Source: Pseudomonas poae
GTDB taxonomy: Bacteria > Pseudomonadota > Gammaproteobacteria > Pseudomonadales > Pseudomonadaceae
Direction: 5' to 3'
NCBI GenBank assembly: GCA_004000515.1
Contig: CP034537.1
Location: forward strand, 5,594,001 to 5,658,000
DNA length: 64,000 nt
Part shown: positions 39,235 to 49,759 of the stretch, piece by piece
Position numbering within the stretch: the stretch's first letter is position 1
Layout: every line of letters begins with the position of its first letter
Program-made: the position numbers and the translations under genes
The notes under the pieces: generated by a model
Told to the model about the DNA's origin: nothing
The model's database searches: none
What the model saw: only the letters and a program-made list of their open reading frames with translations

Positions 39235-40456
39235 ATCACACCTCGGGCGACCAGTTCATCGTATTGGTGTTGTTCCAGGCCCAGCCATTCGCGGTAGACC
39301 TGCTGGTTGTGCTGGCCGACAGCGGGGGCACTGGCGCCCTTCTCCAAGGTGCCGCCGGAGAGTTTGACCGGGTTGCCGAACACCTCGAAATGCGCGCCCT
39401 GGCATTCCACACTGACCACCATGTCGCGCTCGCGCACGTGGGGGTCTGCTACCACCTCGTCCATGCTTTTGATCGGCGACAACGGGAAGCGGTCGCCGGT
39501 CAGGGCTTCCAGTTCGGCCTTGGTGTACGCCGCACACCATCCTTCGACGATGGGTTTGACCCGACGCAGGTAGGTGGCCTGCTCGAAGCGCTTGGCCATG
39601 GTGTCCAGTTCCGGGTCGCTGGCCAATTCAGGCGTGCCAAAGGCCTGGCAGGCCTCGCGCCAGAACTTGTCGGTGTAGGCACCGAAAAGACGTAGCCGTC
39701 CTTGCACGCATAGCGCCCGTAGGGTTTGACAAAGGGATGACCATTGCCGGTAGGGCCGACCACCTCGCCGGTTTCGGTGTAGGTGACCAGGGCGTTTTCT
39801 GTCAGGGAAATGATCGAATCCTGCTGGGACACGTCCACCAGTTGCCCGTGACCACTGCGCTCGGCCTCACGCAGCGCACCAAGGGTGCCGATGGCCGCAT
39901 ACAGGGCCGCCGACAGGTCACCCAAAACCGTGCCGACGCGCATCGGCTCCTCCACGGTGCCATTCATCGACCACAGCCCGCCGGATGCCTGGGCGCTGCT
40001 GTCGAATGCCGGTCGTGAAGAGTTGGGCCCGTGCTGGCCAAAGCCGCTGATGGCGGTGAACACCAGTGCCGGGTTGACGGCCTTGAGCACCTTGTAGCCC
40101 AGGCCGAGCTTGTCCATGGTGCCGGGGCGGAAGTTCTCGATCACGATGTCGGCCTTGCCCACCATCTGCAGAAACGTGGCCTTGCCGTCCGGGTGCTTGA
40201 GGTCCAGGCACACCGCCTGTTTGTTACGGTTGAACTGGGCGAAGAAACCGCTGACTGGCGTGTCGCTGCTGCGGCTCATGGGTGGGAATTCGCGGGTCAG
40301 GTCCGGGTCGGTGGGGTGTTCGATCTTGATCACGTTGGCGCCCATGTCTGCCAGTAGCATGGCGCAATAGGGGCCTGCGACCACGCGGGTCAGGTCAAGG
40401 ATGGTCACGCCCTTGAGCGGGCCGAAACCGGCCAGGGTGGTTGCGAGAGGGTTCAT
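39231..40456 (-). CDS. Class III CoA-transferase (CaiB/BaiF family), frameshifted
   Basis: About 409 residues. It opens PLKGVTILDLTRVVAGPYCA and LLADMGANVIKIEHPTDPD, both family hallmarks. RNKQAVCLDLKHPDGK and IVIENFRPGTMDKLGLGY follow. The nucleophilic Asp is likely in GQLVDVSQQDSI. A frame change near 39690 joins it to LFGAYTDKFWREACQAFGTP and the end (REWLGLEQHQYDELVARGVI). It moves CoA between carboxylates, often with succinyl-CoA as donor. Here it probably makes the CoA thioester that the hydratase pair or MvaB then uses. Confidence 0.85.
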
Positions 40457-40473
40457 GGGTGCTCCACTTATTG

Positions 40474-41369
40474 TTATTGGATGCGTGCGCGCAATGCCTT
40501 GGCGACCCGCGATTCACCGCTGCGTTGCAGCTGGCTATCAATAAAGACGCCTACCTCGATCAATTTTGCAAGGTTGACCCCGGTGGCAATGCCCTGCCCT
40601 TCAAACAGGTACACCAGTTCCTCGGTTGCGACGTTGCCGGTGGCCCCCGGTGAATACGGGCAGCCGCCCAAGCCCGACACCGAACTGTCGAACACCCGTA
40701 CCCCGGCTTGCCACGCGGCCTGCACATTGGCCACGGCCATGCCGTAGGTGTCATGGAAATGCCCAGCCAAGGCACTGATGGGAACCTCGCCGGCGCAGGC
40801 CTCGATCAATCGGCGCGTCGCACCCGGCGTGCCGGTACCAATGGTGTCGCCCAAACTGATTTCGTAGCAGCCCATGGCATACAGCGCCTGGGTGACCGCC
40901 ACCACCTGGGCGACGGGAACCGCGCCGGTAAACGGGCAGCCGAGCACGCAGGATACGCAGCCACGCACCGCGACACCCGCTTCCCTGGCCTTGGCCAGCA
41001 CGGGCTCGAAACGCTCCAGGCTCTGGGCAATCGAGCAGTTGATGTTCTTTGCGAGAACGCCTCGGACGCCGCCGCAAACACCGCGACCTCCCGACATCCG
41101 GCGGCCAGGGCCATGTCCAGGCCTTGCAGGTTGGGCACCAGGGCGGTGTAGGTCACGCCTGCACGCGGACTCACTTGGCGCAGCACTTCATCGGAACCGG
41201 CCATCTGCGGCACCCAGCGCGGCGACACGAATGCCCCTGCCTCAATGGTGCGCAAGCCACAATCGGCGAGGCGCTCCACCAGGGCCACTCGGGTGTCCAC
41301 GGGCAGGCAACGGGCTTCGTTCTGCAAACCGTCCCGTGCGCCCACTTCCACCAGCCTGACGGCGTCCAT
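40474..41369 (-). CDS. mvaB: Hydroxymethylglutaryl-CoA lyase (MvaB-like), frameshifted
   Basis: About 299 residues. It opens VRLVEVGARDGLQNEARCL, the family start. One frame change near 41055 follows AAASEAFSQ and continues KNINCSIAQSLERFEPVLAK. The end carries FHDTYGMAVANVQAAWQAG (metal-binding HDTYG) and the signature SVSGLGGCPYSPGATGN with the catalytic Cys. It cleaves HMG-CoA to acetyl-CoA and acetoacetate. The GTG at 41375 overlaps the mvaA stop (GTGA); the ATG at 41369 is an equal choice. Confidence 0.9.
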
Positions 41370-41371
41370 GC

Positions 41372-42658
<1,287 letters not shown>

Positions 42659-42728
42659 TCAGGGGCTCCTCGAGGAGTCATTTGTTATTGGATGCCGCCA
42701 AATTGCCCCATCTGTAGCCTTGAAAGAA

Positions 42729-42763
42729 GGTACAGTTTTGCCGGACAGTTCGCTGACTGTACC
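42729..42763. promoter_or_regulatory. Palindromic candidate operator between mvaA and mocR
   Basis: GGTACAGT at 42729-42736 and ACTGTACC at 42756-42763 are perfect 8-bp inverted repeats 19 nt apart; a further ACAGT lies between them (42745-42749). It lies in the 134-nt divergent intergenic region, ~66 nt before mvaA and ~30 nt before the regulator start. It is probably where the MocR protein binds. This is inference from position and symmetry. Confidence 0.5.
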
Positions 42764-42792
42764 CATAACAAGCACCCACGAGGAATTGCAGC

Positions 42793-44169
42793 ATGTCGCG
42801 CCCTACCCTCGCGCAACAGGTGGCCAGCGCCATCGCCCAGCAGATTACCGATGGCGCGCTCAAGGCGGGCGAGAAGCTGCCGTCGCTGCGCGAATACATG
42901 CGCTTGCATGGACATTCGAAGAACACGGTGATCACCGCCTACGAGCACCTGGCCGCCGATGGGCTGGTGGAGGCGCGCCATGGCCAGGGCTTTTTTGTGA
43001 TCAAGCGCGTGGCCCACACCAGCGAAGAGGAAGACAGCCTGCCGTACAACCGCGCCCCTGGACACCATCTGGATGATGCGCCAGCAGTTTGTGCGCGACC
43101 CGGGCCATTCCCACCTCGGCGAAGGCTTCCCGCCGGTGGAATGGTTGATGGACATGCGCCTGGACAAGTTCCACCGCCAAGTGGTGCGCGCCGGGGTCAC
43201 CACGCTGTTTCGCTACGGCACGCGCCTGGGCAACGCCGGGTTGCGCGCGCGGCTGGTGCAAAACTCGCGGACTACGCGCTGCCCGTTTCGCCCCGGCAAC
43301 TGGTGACCACCCTGGGCGCCAACCACGCGATGGACCTGATCATCCGCCGCTACCTCAACCCCGGCGACCCCGTGCTGGTGGAAGACCCCGGTTACTACCC
43401 GCTGTTCGGCAAACTGCAATTGCACGGCGCACGCATGTTCGGCGTGCCCCGCGAGCCCGATGGGCCAGACCTGCAGGCACTGGAGCAACTGATCAAAGCC
43501 CATCGCCCGCGCCTGTTCTTTTTGCAGTCCATCGGCCACAACCCCACCGGCTCCGACCTGTCCCCGGCCAAGGCGCACCAACTGCTGCGCATCGCCGAGA
43601 CCTATGACCTGCTGTTGGTAGAGAACGACGCAATGGCCGACTTTAAACCCAGTTCAGCGATCAAGCTTTCGGCGCTGGACCAACTCAATCGCACCCTGTA
43701 CGTGGGCAGCTTTTCCAAGTCGGTTTCCGCGGCGCTACGCGTTGGCTTTATCGCTGGCAGCAAGCAGCGTGTCGAAGAGTTGGCGGATATCAAGATGATC
43801 CTGCACAACAGCGGCGCCGAATACAGCGAGCGCACCATCGATGTGATCCTCGGCGAAGGCCAGTTCCTGCGCCACCTGTCGCGCCTGCAAGACCGCTTGC
43901 GACACGCCACCGCGCGCGGCCTGGACCTGCTCGACGAACTTGGCGCCGAGGTGTTCTGCCGACCGGAGCAGAGCCTGTACCTGTGGGCACGCTTCCCGCA
44001 TATCGAAGACGCCAATGCCCTCACCCGCCACTGTCTGGCCCAAGGGGTGATGCTGGCACCAGGTTCGATCTTCTCGACCCAACCCAAAAACACCTCGCCT
44101 TGGACCCGACTGAACGTGGCCTACCTAGATGACCCGGTGTTCTGCCGGATCATCCGCGAGTTGCGATAA
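42793..44169 (+). CDS. MocR-type (GntR/aminotransferase fusion) transcriptional regulator, two compensating frameshifts
   Basis: About 458 residues. The N-terminal GntR winged helix has LAQQVASAIAQQITDGALKA and LPSLREYMRLHGHSKNTVIT. The C-terminal class I aminotransferase-like domain includes LVEDPGYYPLFGKLQ, SIGHNPTGSDLSPAK and the PLP-site region VGSFSKSVSAALRVGF (Lys after SFS). From about 43055 to 43265 the frame is wrong; the true reading is MMRQQFVRDPGHSHLGEGFP. MocR proteins sense PLP adducts or amines and activate nearby operons. It is divergent from mvaA and is its likely regulator. Confidence 0.9.
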   Translation: MSRPTLAQQVASAIAQQITDGALKAGEKLPSLREYMRLHGHSKNTVITAYEHLAADGLVEARHGQGFFVIKRVAHTSEEEDSLPYNRAPGHHLDDAPAVCARPGPFPPRRRLPAGGMVDGHAPGQVPPPSGARRGHHAVSLRHAPGQRRVARAAGAKLADYALPVSPRQLVTTLGANHAMDLIIRRYLNPGDPVLVEDPGYYPLFGKLQLHGARMFGVPREPDGPDLQALEQLIKAHRPRLFFLQSIGHNPTGSDLSPAKAHQLLRIAETYDLLLVENDAMADFKPSSAIKLSALDQLNRTLYVGSFSKSVSAALRVGFIAGSKQRVEELADIKMILHNSGAEYSERTIDVILGEGQFLRHLSRLQDRLRHATARGLDLLDELGAEVFCRPEQSLYLWARFPHIEDANALTRHCLAQGVMLAPGSIFSTQPKNTSPWTRLNVAYLDDPVFCRIIRELR

Positions 44170-44212
44170 CGGGTTTAACAAAATTTTCATGTTTGCCCGC
44201 CTATGATCGCCC

Positions 44213-44389
44213 ACCTCGTTGGGGAGTAACCGGCTTCTGACCCTGTTGGAAGCGTTCGTATCAACATATTCGGCAACCTGCCGTGGTACGAACACCGTTT
44301 TTCGGTTGGTGAGACCAGCGACACTTCCATGCCTAAAGTCGGGCGCGTGGGGTGTCGTTGCGTCCCATAGCCCGACTGGAAGCCTTACC
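44213..44389 (+). promoter_or_regulatory. yybP-ykoY manganese riboswitch upstream of mntP
   Basis: The leader contains the class motifs GGGGAGTAAC (44221) and GGTGAGACCAGCG (about 44307) with the pairing middle region ATCAACATATTCGG. Downstream, AGTCGGGC (about 44337) can pair with GCCCGACT (about 44370) just before the GTG start, a plausible expression platform. The E. coli mntP gene has this Mn2+-sensing riboswitch. No other gene fits this leader. Confidence 0.88.
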
Positions 44390-44953
44390 GTGAATCCCAT
44401 TTCCCTGATCCTCCTGGCCCTGGCCATGTCTACCGACGCCTTCGCGGCGGCCATCGGCAAAGGCTCCAGCCTGCACAAACCGCGCCTCACCGAAGCCCTG
44501 CGCGCCGGCCTGATCTTTGGTGTGATCGAAGCCATTACGCCGATGATCGGCTGGGCCATCGGCCACGCGGCCACCCGCTGGGTCCAGGACTGGGACCACT
44601 GGATCGCCTTTACCCTGCTGGTCGCCCTGGGCTTGCACATGATCTACAACGGCTTCAAGGCCGATGATGAAGAAGCAGAGAAACCCACCCAGCACTCGTT
44701 CATGATCCTGGCCGTCACAGCCTTTGCTACCAGCATTGATGCGCTGGCGGTGGGCGTAGGGCTGGCGTTTGTCGATGTGAATATTCTGGTGGCGGCTGCG
44801 GCGATTGGTTTGGCGACGATGACCATGGTAACCATCGGCATGATGCTTGGGCGGGTGTTGGGGACAGTGGTGGGCAAACGCGCCGAGATGGTCGGGGGTG
44901 TGGTGCTGATGTTGGTGGGTGCGACGATTTTGTATGAGCACCTGTCCGTTTAA
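44390..44953 (+). CDS. mntP: Manganese efflux pump MntP
   Basis: Intact, 187 residues, starting at a GTG at 44390 that follows the riboswitch; the longer ORF from 44219 covers the leader and is not a protein start. It has six hydrophobic helices with the MntP acidic motifs [13 protein letters not shown] in helix 1 and [15 protein letters not shown] in helix 4, which hold the key Asp residues. It exports Mn2+ across the inner membrane when Mn2+ is high. It is followed by a REPIN. Confidence 0.95.
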   Translation: MNPISLILLALAMSTDAFAAAIGKGSSLHKPRLTEALRAGLIFGVIEAITPMIGWAIGHAATRWVQDWDHWIAFTLLVALGLHMIYNGFKADDEEAEKPTQHSFMILAVTAFATSIDALAVGVGLAFVDVNILVAAAAIGLATMTMVTIGMMLGRVLGTVVGKRAEMVGGVVLMLVGATILYEHLSV

Positions 44954-44969
44954 GGTCAACACATAACCC

Positions 44970-45061
44970 ATGTGGGAGCGGGCTTGCTCGCGAATGCGGT
45001 GGGTCAGTTGCCACACCTGTGGCTGATACACCGCATTCGCGAGCAAGCCCGCTCCCACATT
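44970..45061. repeat. REPIN
   Basis: TGTGGGAGCGGGCTTGCTCG and its inverted partner enclose a short spacer with GTGGGTCAG. It separates the convergent mntP and alcohol dehydrogenase genes. Confidence 0.85.
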
Positions 45062-45077
45062 GGATTGGCGGTGTTTT

Positions 45078-46144
45078 TTACGCGGCGTGATGCTCTTTTT
45101 CAAACTCTCCATATCAATCACAAACCGGTACTTCACATCCCCCTTGAGCATCCGGTCATACGCGTCGTTGATGCCCTGGATATCGATCATCTCGATGTCC
45201 GAGACAATCTTGTGCTTGGCACAAAAATCCAGCATGTCCTGGGTCTCCTGAATCCCGCCGATCAACGACCCCGCAAGGCTGCGGCGCTTGAAGATCAGGT
45301 TGAACACCGCAGGCGAAGGGTGCGGGCTGTCTGGCGCACCGACCAGGGTCATGGTGCCGTCGCGCTTGAGCAGGCTGATGAACGCATCGAGGTTGTGCGG
45401 CGCAGCCACGGTGTTGAGGATGAAGTCCAGGCTGTTGGTGACCTTGGCCATTTCATCAGCATTCTTCGACACCACCACCTGGTCAGCACCCAGGCGCAGG
45501 CCGTCTTCGCGTTTGTTGGGTGAGGTGGTGAACAACGTGACATGCGCGCCCATGGCATGGGCGATCTTTACCGCCATATGGCCCAGGCCGCCAAGCCCGA
45601 CCACACCGACCTTCTTGCCAGGGCCGACCTTCCAGTGATGCAGCGGCGAATAAGTGGTGATACCGGCGCAGAGCAATGGCGCCACAGCCGCCAGGTTGGC
45701 GTCGCCGTGGGAGATGCGCAGCACAAACTTTTCCTTGACCACGATATTGTCCGAGTAGCCGCCGAAGGTGTTCTCGCCGCCGAACATCGGCCCGTTATAG
45801 GTGCCGGTAAAGCCGTTCTCGCAGTACTGCTCCTCGCCCTCGGCGCACGACGTACAGTGTTGGCAGCTGTCGACCATACAACCGACGCCCGCCAGGTCGC
45901 CCACCTTGAACTTCTTCACATTGGCGCCCACCGCCGTGACGCGGCCGACGATCTCGTGGCCCGGCACCGAGGGATACAGGGTGTTCTGCCACTCGTTGCG
46001 CACGGTGTGCAGGTCGGAGTGGCAGACCCCGCAGAACAGGATGTCGATCTGTACGTCATCCGCCCCCGGCGCGCGACGCTCGAAGGTAAAGGGCTTGAGC
46101 GAATCCTTGGAGTCCCGAGCGGCGTAGCTGTATGTCTTGGCCAT
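45078..46144 (-). CDS. Zinc-dependent NAD(P) alcohol dehydrogenase (YahK/CAD type), stop codon hidden by a frameshift
   Basis: About 355 residues. Catalytic zinc ligands lie at FCGVCHSDLHTVRN (Cys41 region) and PGHEIVGRVTAVG (His/Glu). The structural zinc site has Cys clusters DSCQHCTSCAEGEEQYC. The NAD(P) site VGVVGLGGLGHMAVK follows. The open frame runs on to 44333, across the REPIN and antisense to mntP. Restoring a sixth A at about 45098 (TTGAAAAAGAG) gives ESLKKEHHAA and a TAA at 45078, the natural family end. It reduces cinnamyl or other aldehydes. It is divergent from the esterase gene (148-nt gap). Confidence 0.9.
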
Positions 46145-46292
46145 TTTCGTTCACCTGTGTGATCGGACAGTGGAAGTCAGTGGACCAGCATAGACGCTGA
46201 ACCGTTCAACCGAGCACATGCGTACAAGCCCTTCGTCCGGTTTACCGCAATAGTGAGCCTGAGCTGTTTCGCCCACCCCCAAGGAGTTTTCC

Positions 46293-47111
46293 ATGAGCAC
46301 ATTCGTTGCCAAAGACGGTACCCAGATCTACTTCAAGGACTGGGGCAGCGGTAAGCCCGTGCTGTTCAGCCACGGCTGGCCGCTGGATGCGGACATGTGG
46401 GAATACCAGATGGAATACCTGAGCAGCCGCGGTTTTCGCACCATCGCGTTCGACCGCCGAGGCTTCGGGCGCTCGGACCAACCGTGGACCGGCAACGACT
46501 ACAACACCTTCGCCGACGATATCGCCCAACTGATCGAACACCTGGACCTCAAGGACGTGACCCTGGTGGGCTTCTCCATGGGCGGCGGCGACGTGGCGCG
46601 CTACATCGCACGCCACGGTAGCGCACGCGTGGCCGGCCTGGTGCTGCTGGGTGCGGTAACGCCGATCTTCGGCCAGACCGCCGATTACCCGCAAGGCGTG
46701 CCCGCCGAGGTGTTCGACGGTATCAAGGCCGGCCTGCTGAAAGACCGCGCGCAGTTCATCTCCGAGTTCAACACCCCGTTCTTTGGCCTCAACAAAGGCC
46801 AGGTCGTCTCGCCCGGTGTATTGACCCAGACCTTGCAGATCGCCCTGCAGGCTTCGCTCAAATCGACAGTGGATTGCGTCACCGCCTTCGCCGACACCGA
46901 TTTCCGCCCGGACATGGCCAAGATCGACGTACCCACCCTGGTGATCCATGGCGATGGCGACCAGATCGTGCCATTCGAAACCACCGGCAAAGTGGCTGCC
47001 GAACTGATCAAGGGCGCCGAGCTGAAAGTCTACAAGGACGCGCCCCACGGGTTTGCCGCCACCCACACCCAGGCCTTGAATGAAGACCTGCTGGCGTTCC
47101 TGAACCGCTGA
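46293..47111 (+). CDS. Arylesterase / cofactor-free haloperoxidase (PFE-like alpha/beta hydrolase)
   Basis: Intact, 272 residues. It matches the P. fluorescens arylesterase PFE along its whole length (MSTFVAKDGTQIYFKDWGSG at the start; PTLVIHGDGDQIVPFETTGK). Catalytic triad: Ser95 in GFSMGG, Asp223 and His252 (DAPHGFAATH). The oxyanion hole is HGWPLDADMW. PFE-type enzymes hydrolyse aryl esters and show promiscuous perhydrolase activity. No signal peptide, so cytoplasmic. Ribosome site AAGGAG before ATG 46293. Confidence 0.95.
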   Translation: MSTFVAKDGTQIYFKDWGSGKPVLFSHGWPLDADMWEYQMEYLSSRGFRTIAFDRRGFGRSDQPWTGNDYNTFADDIAQLIEHLDLKDVTLVGFSMGGGDVARYIARHGSARVAGLVLLGAVTPIFGQTADYPQGVPAEVFDGIKAGLLKDRAQFISEFNTPFFGLNKGQVVSPGVLTQTLQIALQASLKSTVDCVTAFADTDFRPDMAKIDVPTLVIHGDGDQIVPFETTGKVAAELIKGAELKVYKDAPHGFAATHTQALNEDLLAFLNR

Positions 47112-47145
47112 CTAAGACCGAGCCACGGCACACAACAATAACATG

Positions 47146-47269
47146 GTGAGCGGGCTTGCCCCGCGCTGGGTGGCGAAGCCGCCCAAATCCAGCCGCCTCG
47201 GTTTCACTGATACACCAAGGCGCCTGGATTAGGGCGGCTTCGCCACCAGCGCGGGCAAGCCCGCTCACT
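47146..47269. repeat. Long 124-bp palindrome of a second REP type
   Basis: GTGAGCGGGCTTGCCCCGCG (from 47146) pairs with the mirror copy CGCGGGCAAGCCCGCTCAC (ending 47269). The outer arms extend inward through GGTGGCGAAGCCGCC. It differs from the TGTGGGAGC class used elsewhere. It lies between the esterase and quinone oxidoreductase genes. The rest of that gap to 47390 holds a T-rich stretch (about 47295-47303) and no gene. Confidence 0.8.
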
Positions 47270-47390
47270 ACAAATGCCGCCGCCGTTTGTTGCGGTTTTT
47301 TTTGTGAGGCGCCGGTTCACTTAACACTTGAATCAACAGAGGGGTATGGTGGTCTCAATTCTTACGTTCTCGGATACAGGAATTTGCACG

Positions 47391-48377
47391 ATGCCCCTGC
47401 CCAACACCATGACCCTGATCGAAATCACCACCCCCGGCGGCCCCGAGGTGCTCAAGCCGCGCCAGGTGCCCGTGCCCTCCCCGGCGGCCGGCGAGATTCT
47501 GATCCGCGTGCACGCCGCCGGGGTCAACCGCCCCGATGCCCTGCAACGGGCAGGCACCTACCCGATGAAACCCGGCATGAGCCCGTACCCCGGCCTGGAA
47601 GTGGCCGGTGAAGTGGTGGCATTGGGCGAAGGCGTCAGCGCCTATGCCCTCGGCGACAAGGTCTGCGCGCTGACCAACGGCGGCGGCTACGCCCAATACT
47701 GCACGGTGCCTGCCGGCCAGGCGTTGCCGATTCCCGAGGGTATGCAGTGGATTCAAGCCGCCGCGATCCCGGAAACGTTCTTCACCGTCTGGGCCAACTT
47801 GTTCGGCCTCGGCGGCGCGCATAAAGGCCAGCGCGTGTTGATCCATGGCGGTACCAGCGGCATCGGTACCACCGCGTTGATGCTGTGTCGCGAGTTCGGG
47901 ATCCAGGCGTTTGCCACCGCTGGCAGCGAAGACAAATGCGCGGCGATCCGTGCGCTGGGTGCCGAAGCGATCAATTATCGCCAGCAGGATTTTGTCGAGG
48001 TTATCGGTAGCCAAGGCGTGAATGTGATCCTCGACATCATGGGCGGCTCCTACCTCAACAATAACCTCAAGGCCCTGGCCATGGACGGGCGCCTGGTGAT
48101 GCTGGGCTTCCTCGGCGGCGCCAAGGCCAACGAGGTGGACTTGCTGACCATCCTCGGCAAACGCGCAATCGTCACCGGCTCGCTGTTGCGGGCGCGGACC
48201 CGGGATGAGAAAGCCGAAATTGCCGAGCAACTGCGCGAACACGTTTGGCCGGTGCTTGCAGCAGGGCGCTGCCTGCCGATGATCGACCAGGTGTTCGACT
48301 ACAACGAAGCGGACAAGGCCCATGCGCGGATGGAGGGCGGGGAGCACATTGGGAAGATTGTGTTGCGGGTGATCTAG
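47391..48377 (+). CDS. NAD(P)H quinone oxidoreductase (zeta-crystallin/PIG3 type)
   Basis: Intact, 328 residues from the ATG at 47391; an ATG at 47409 (MTLIEITTPGGPEVL) is also possible. MDR fold without zinc ligands. Blocks: GVNRPDALQRAGTYP (PIG3 hallmark), PGLEVAGEVVALGEGV, IPETFFTVWANLFGL, the NADPH loop HGGTSGIGTTALMLCRE and LDIMGGSYLNNNLKALA. Members reduce quinones with NADPH. It is not linked to a clear pathway here and has its own promoter region after the palindrome. Confidence 0.9.
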   Translation: MPLPNTMTLIEITTPGGPEVLKPRQVPVPSPAAGEILIRVHAAGVNRPDALQRAGTYPMKPGMSPYPGLEVAGEVVALGEGVSAYALGDKVCALTNGGGYAQYCTVPAGQALPIPEGMQWIQAAAIPETFFTVWANLFGLGGAHKGQRVLIHGGTSGIGTTALMLCREFGIQAFATAGSEDKCAAIRALGAEAINYRQQDFVEVIGSQGVNVILDIMGGSYLNNNLKALAMDGRLVMLGFLGGAKANEVDLLTILGKRAIVTGSLLRARTRDEKAEIAEQLREHVWPVLAAGRCLPMIDQVFDYNEADKAHARMEGGEHIGKIVLRVI

Positions 48378-48394
48378 CAACACCGCAAATCCCC

Positions 48395-48486
48395 TGTGGG
48401 AGCGGGCTTGCACGCGAAGGCGATGTGTCAGCCGACACCCATGCAAGCCGCCCCACCGTCATCGCAGGCAAGCCAGCTCCCACATT
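48395..48486. repeat. REPIN of mixed REP variants
   Basis: TGTGGGAGCGGGCTTGCACG on the left faces ATCGCAGGCAAGCCAGCTCC on the right: the left arm belongs to the CGGGCTTGC variant and the right arm to the CTGGCTTGCC variant, a chimeric pair. It follows the quinone oxidoreductase stop by 17 nt. Confidence 0.75.
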
Positions 48487-48563
48487 CAACTTTGTGCCAG
48501 GCCCAAAAAATGGGTGCATCGCTGATCCCACATTTGACCTGCTTTGTATTGAAGACCGGGTTT

Positions 48564-49681
48564 CTAACGGTATGCGGGGTAATCGGTATAGCCCTGCTCC
48601 GAACCACCGTACATCCCTTCCGCCCGCAGCGGGTTCAGCGGCCAGCCGTTGAACAGCCGCTGCGGTAGGTCTGGGTTGGCAATGAACGGTCGGCCAAAGG
48701 CGATCAAATCCGCCAGCCCTGCGTTCACCAATTTCTCGCCGCGTTCAGCGGTGTAGCGCCCGGCGTAGATGATCCGCCCGCTGAACGTCTCGCGCACGGC
48801 TCGGCGAAAGGTTTCCGGTAGTTCCGGGGCGTTGTCCCAGTCCGCTTCGGCGATGGAGACGTAGGCGACGCCCGCCGCTTCCAGCACCTTGATGGCTTCG
48901 ATATAGGTGGTGTGCGGGTCTTCCTCCACCAGGCCGATGTACACGCGGTCCTGGTCGGTGCCGCTGAACAACGGTGAAAAACGCACGCCCAACCGCTCTG
49001 CGCCCACTGCATCGCTCACCGCCTCGACAATCTCGCGCAAGAAGCGCAGGCGATTATCCAACGAGCCGCCGTACTCGTCGTCGCGGCGGTTGGCGTGGGC
49101 CGAGATGAACTGGTTGACCAGATACCCGTTGGCCGAGTGAATCTCCACGCCATCAAACCCAGCGGCAATGGCATTGCGCGCCGCCTCGGCGTACAACCCG
49201 ACCAACTCCTTGACCTCACGCGTGCTCAACGCACGCGGCACCGGCGGTTGCACCAGTTCACCCGCGCCCGGCGCGGTTTCGATAAAGGCCTTGGCCTGCA
49301 AAGGCGCGATGGCCGACGGCGCGACCGGTGCCGCCCCTCGGGCTGCAAACCGGTATGAGACACACGCCCCACGTGCCACAACTGGGCAAAGATCACCCCG
49401 CCGTCGGCGTGCACCGCGTCGGTGACTGTGCGCCAGCCGTCGACTTGCGCCGCGTTGTAGATACCCGGCGTCCACGCGTAGCCCTGGCCACGCGGCTCGA
49501 TCTGCGTGCCTTCGCTGACCATGAACCCGGCACTTGCGCGCTGGCGGTAATACTCGGCCATCAGGTCGGTGGCAATATCACCGGGTTGGGCGCTGCGCTG
49601 GCGGGTCAGCGGAGGCAGGACGACACGGTTGTTCAGGGTGTGTCGGCCCAGTTTTACCGGGGTGCTTAAAACGTTTGTCAT
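48564..49681 (-). CDS. Alkene reductase / Old Yellow Enzyme family, frameshifted
   Basis: About 373 residues. It starts at ATG 49681 (MTNVLSTPVKLGRHTLNNRV; VLPPLTRQRSAQPGDIATDL). Frame changes near 49340 after HTGLQPEG and continues APVAPSAIAPLQAKAFIETA. FMN and catalytic motifs: IFAQLWHVGR, FDGVEIHSANGYLVNQFIS (His/Asn pair), RLGVRFSPLF and FGRPFIANPDLPQRL. It reduces activated C=C bonds with NADPH. It resembles XenB/NemA but the closer relative was not checked. Confidence 0.9.
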
Positions 49682-49714
49682 GTGCTTTTTTCCAAATCCG
49701 GGACGAGCAAAAGC

Positions 49715-49740
49715 ATTGGCGACTCCTGAGAGTCGCCAAT
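49715..49740 (-). terminator. Hairpin, probable terminator of the DJ-1/PfpI gene
   Basis: ATTGGCGACT at 49715-49724 pairs with AGTCGCCAAT at 49731-49740 (10-bp stem, 6-nt loop), followed on the minus strand by GCTTTTGC. It lies between the DJ-1-type gene and the Old Yellow Enzyme gene, both minus-strand. The T tract is short. Confidence 0.55.
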
Positions 49741-49759
49741 CAATAACGGGTTAACTGAG

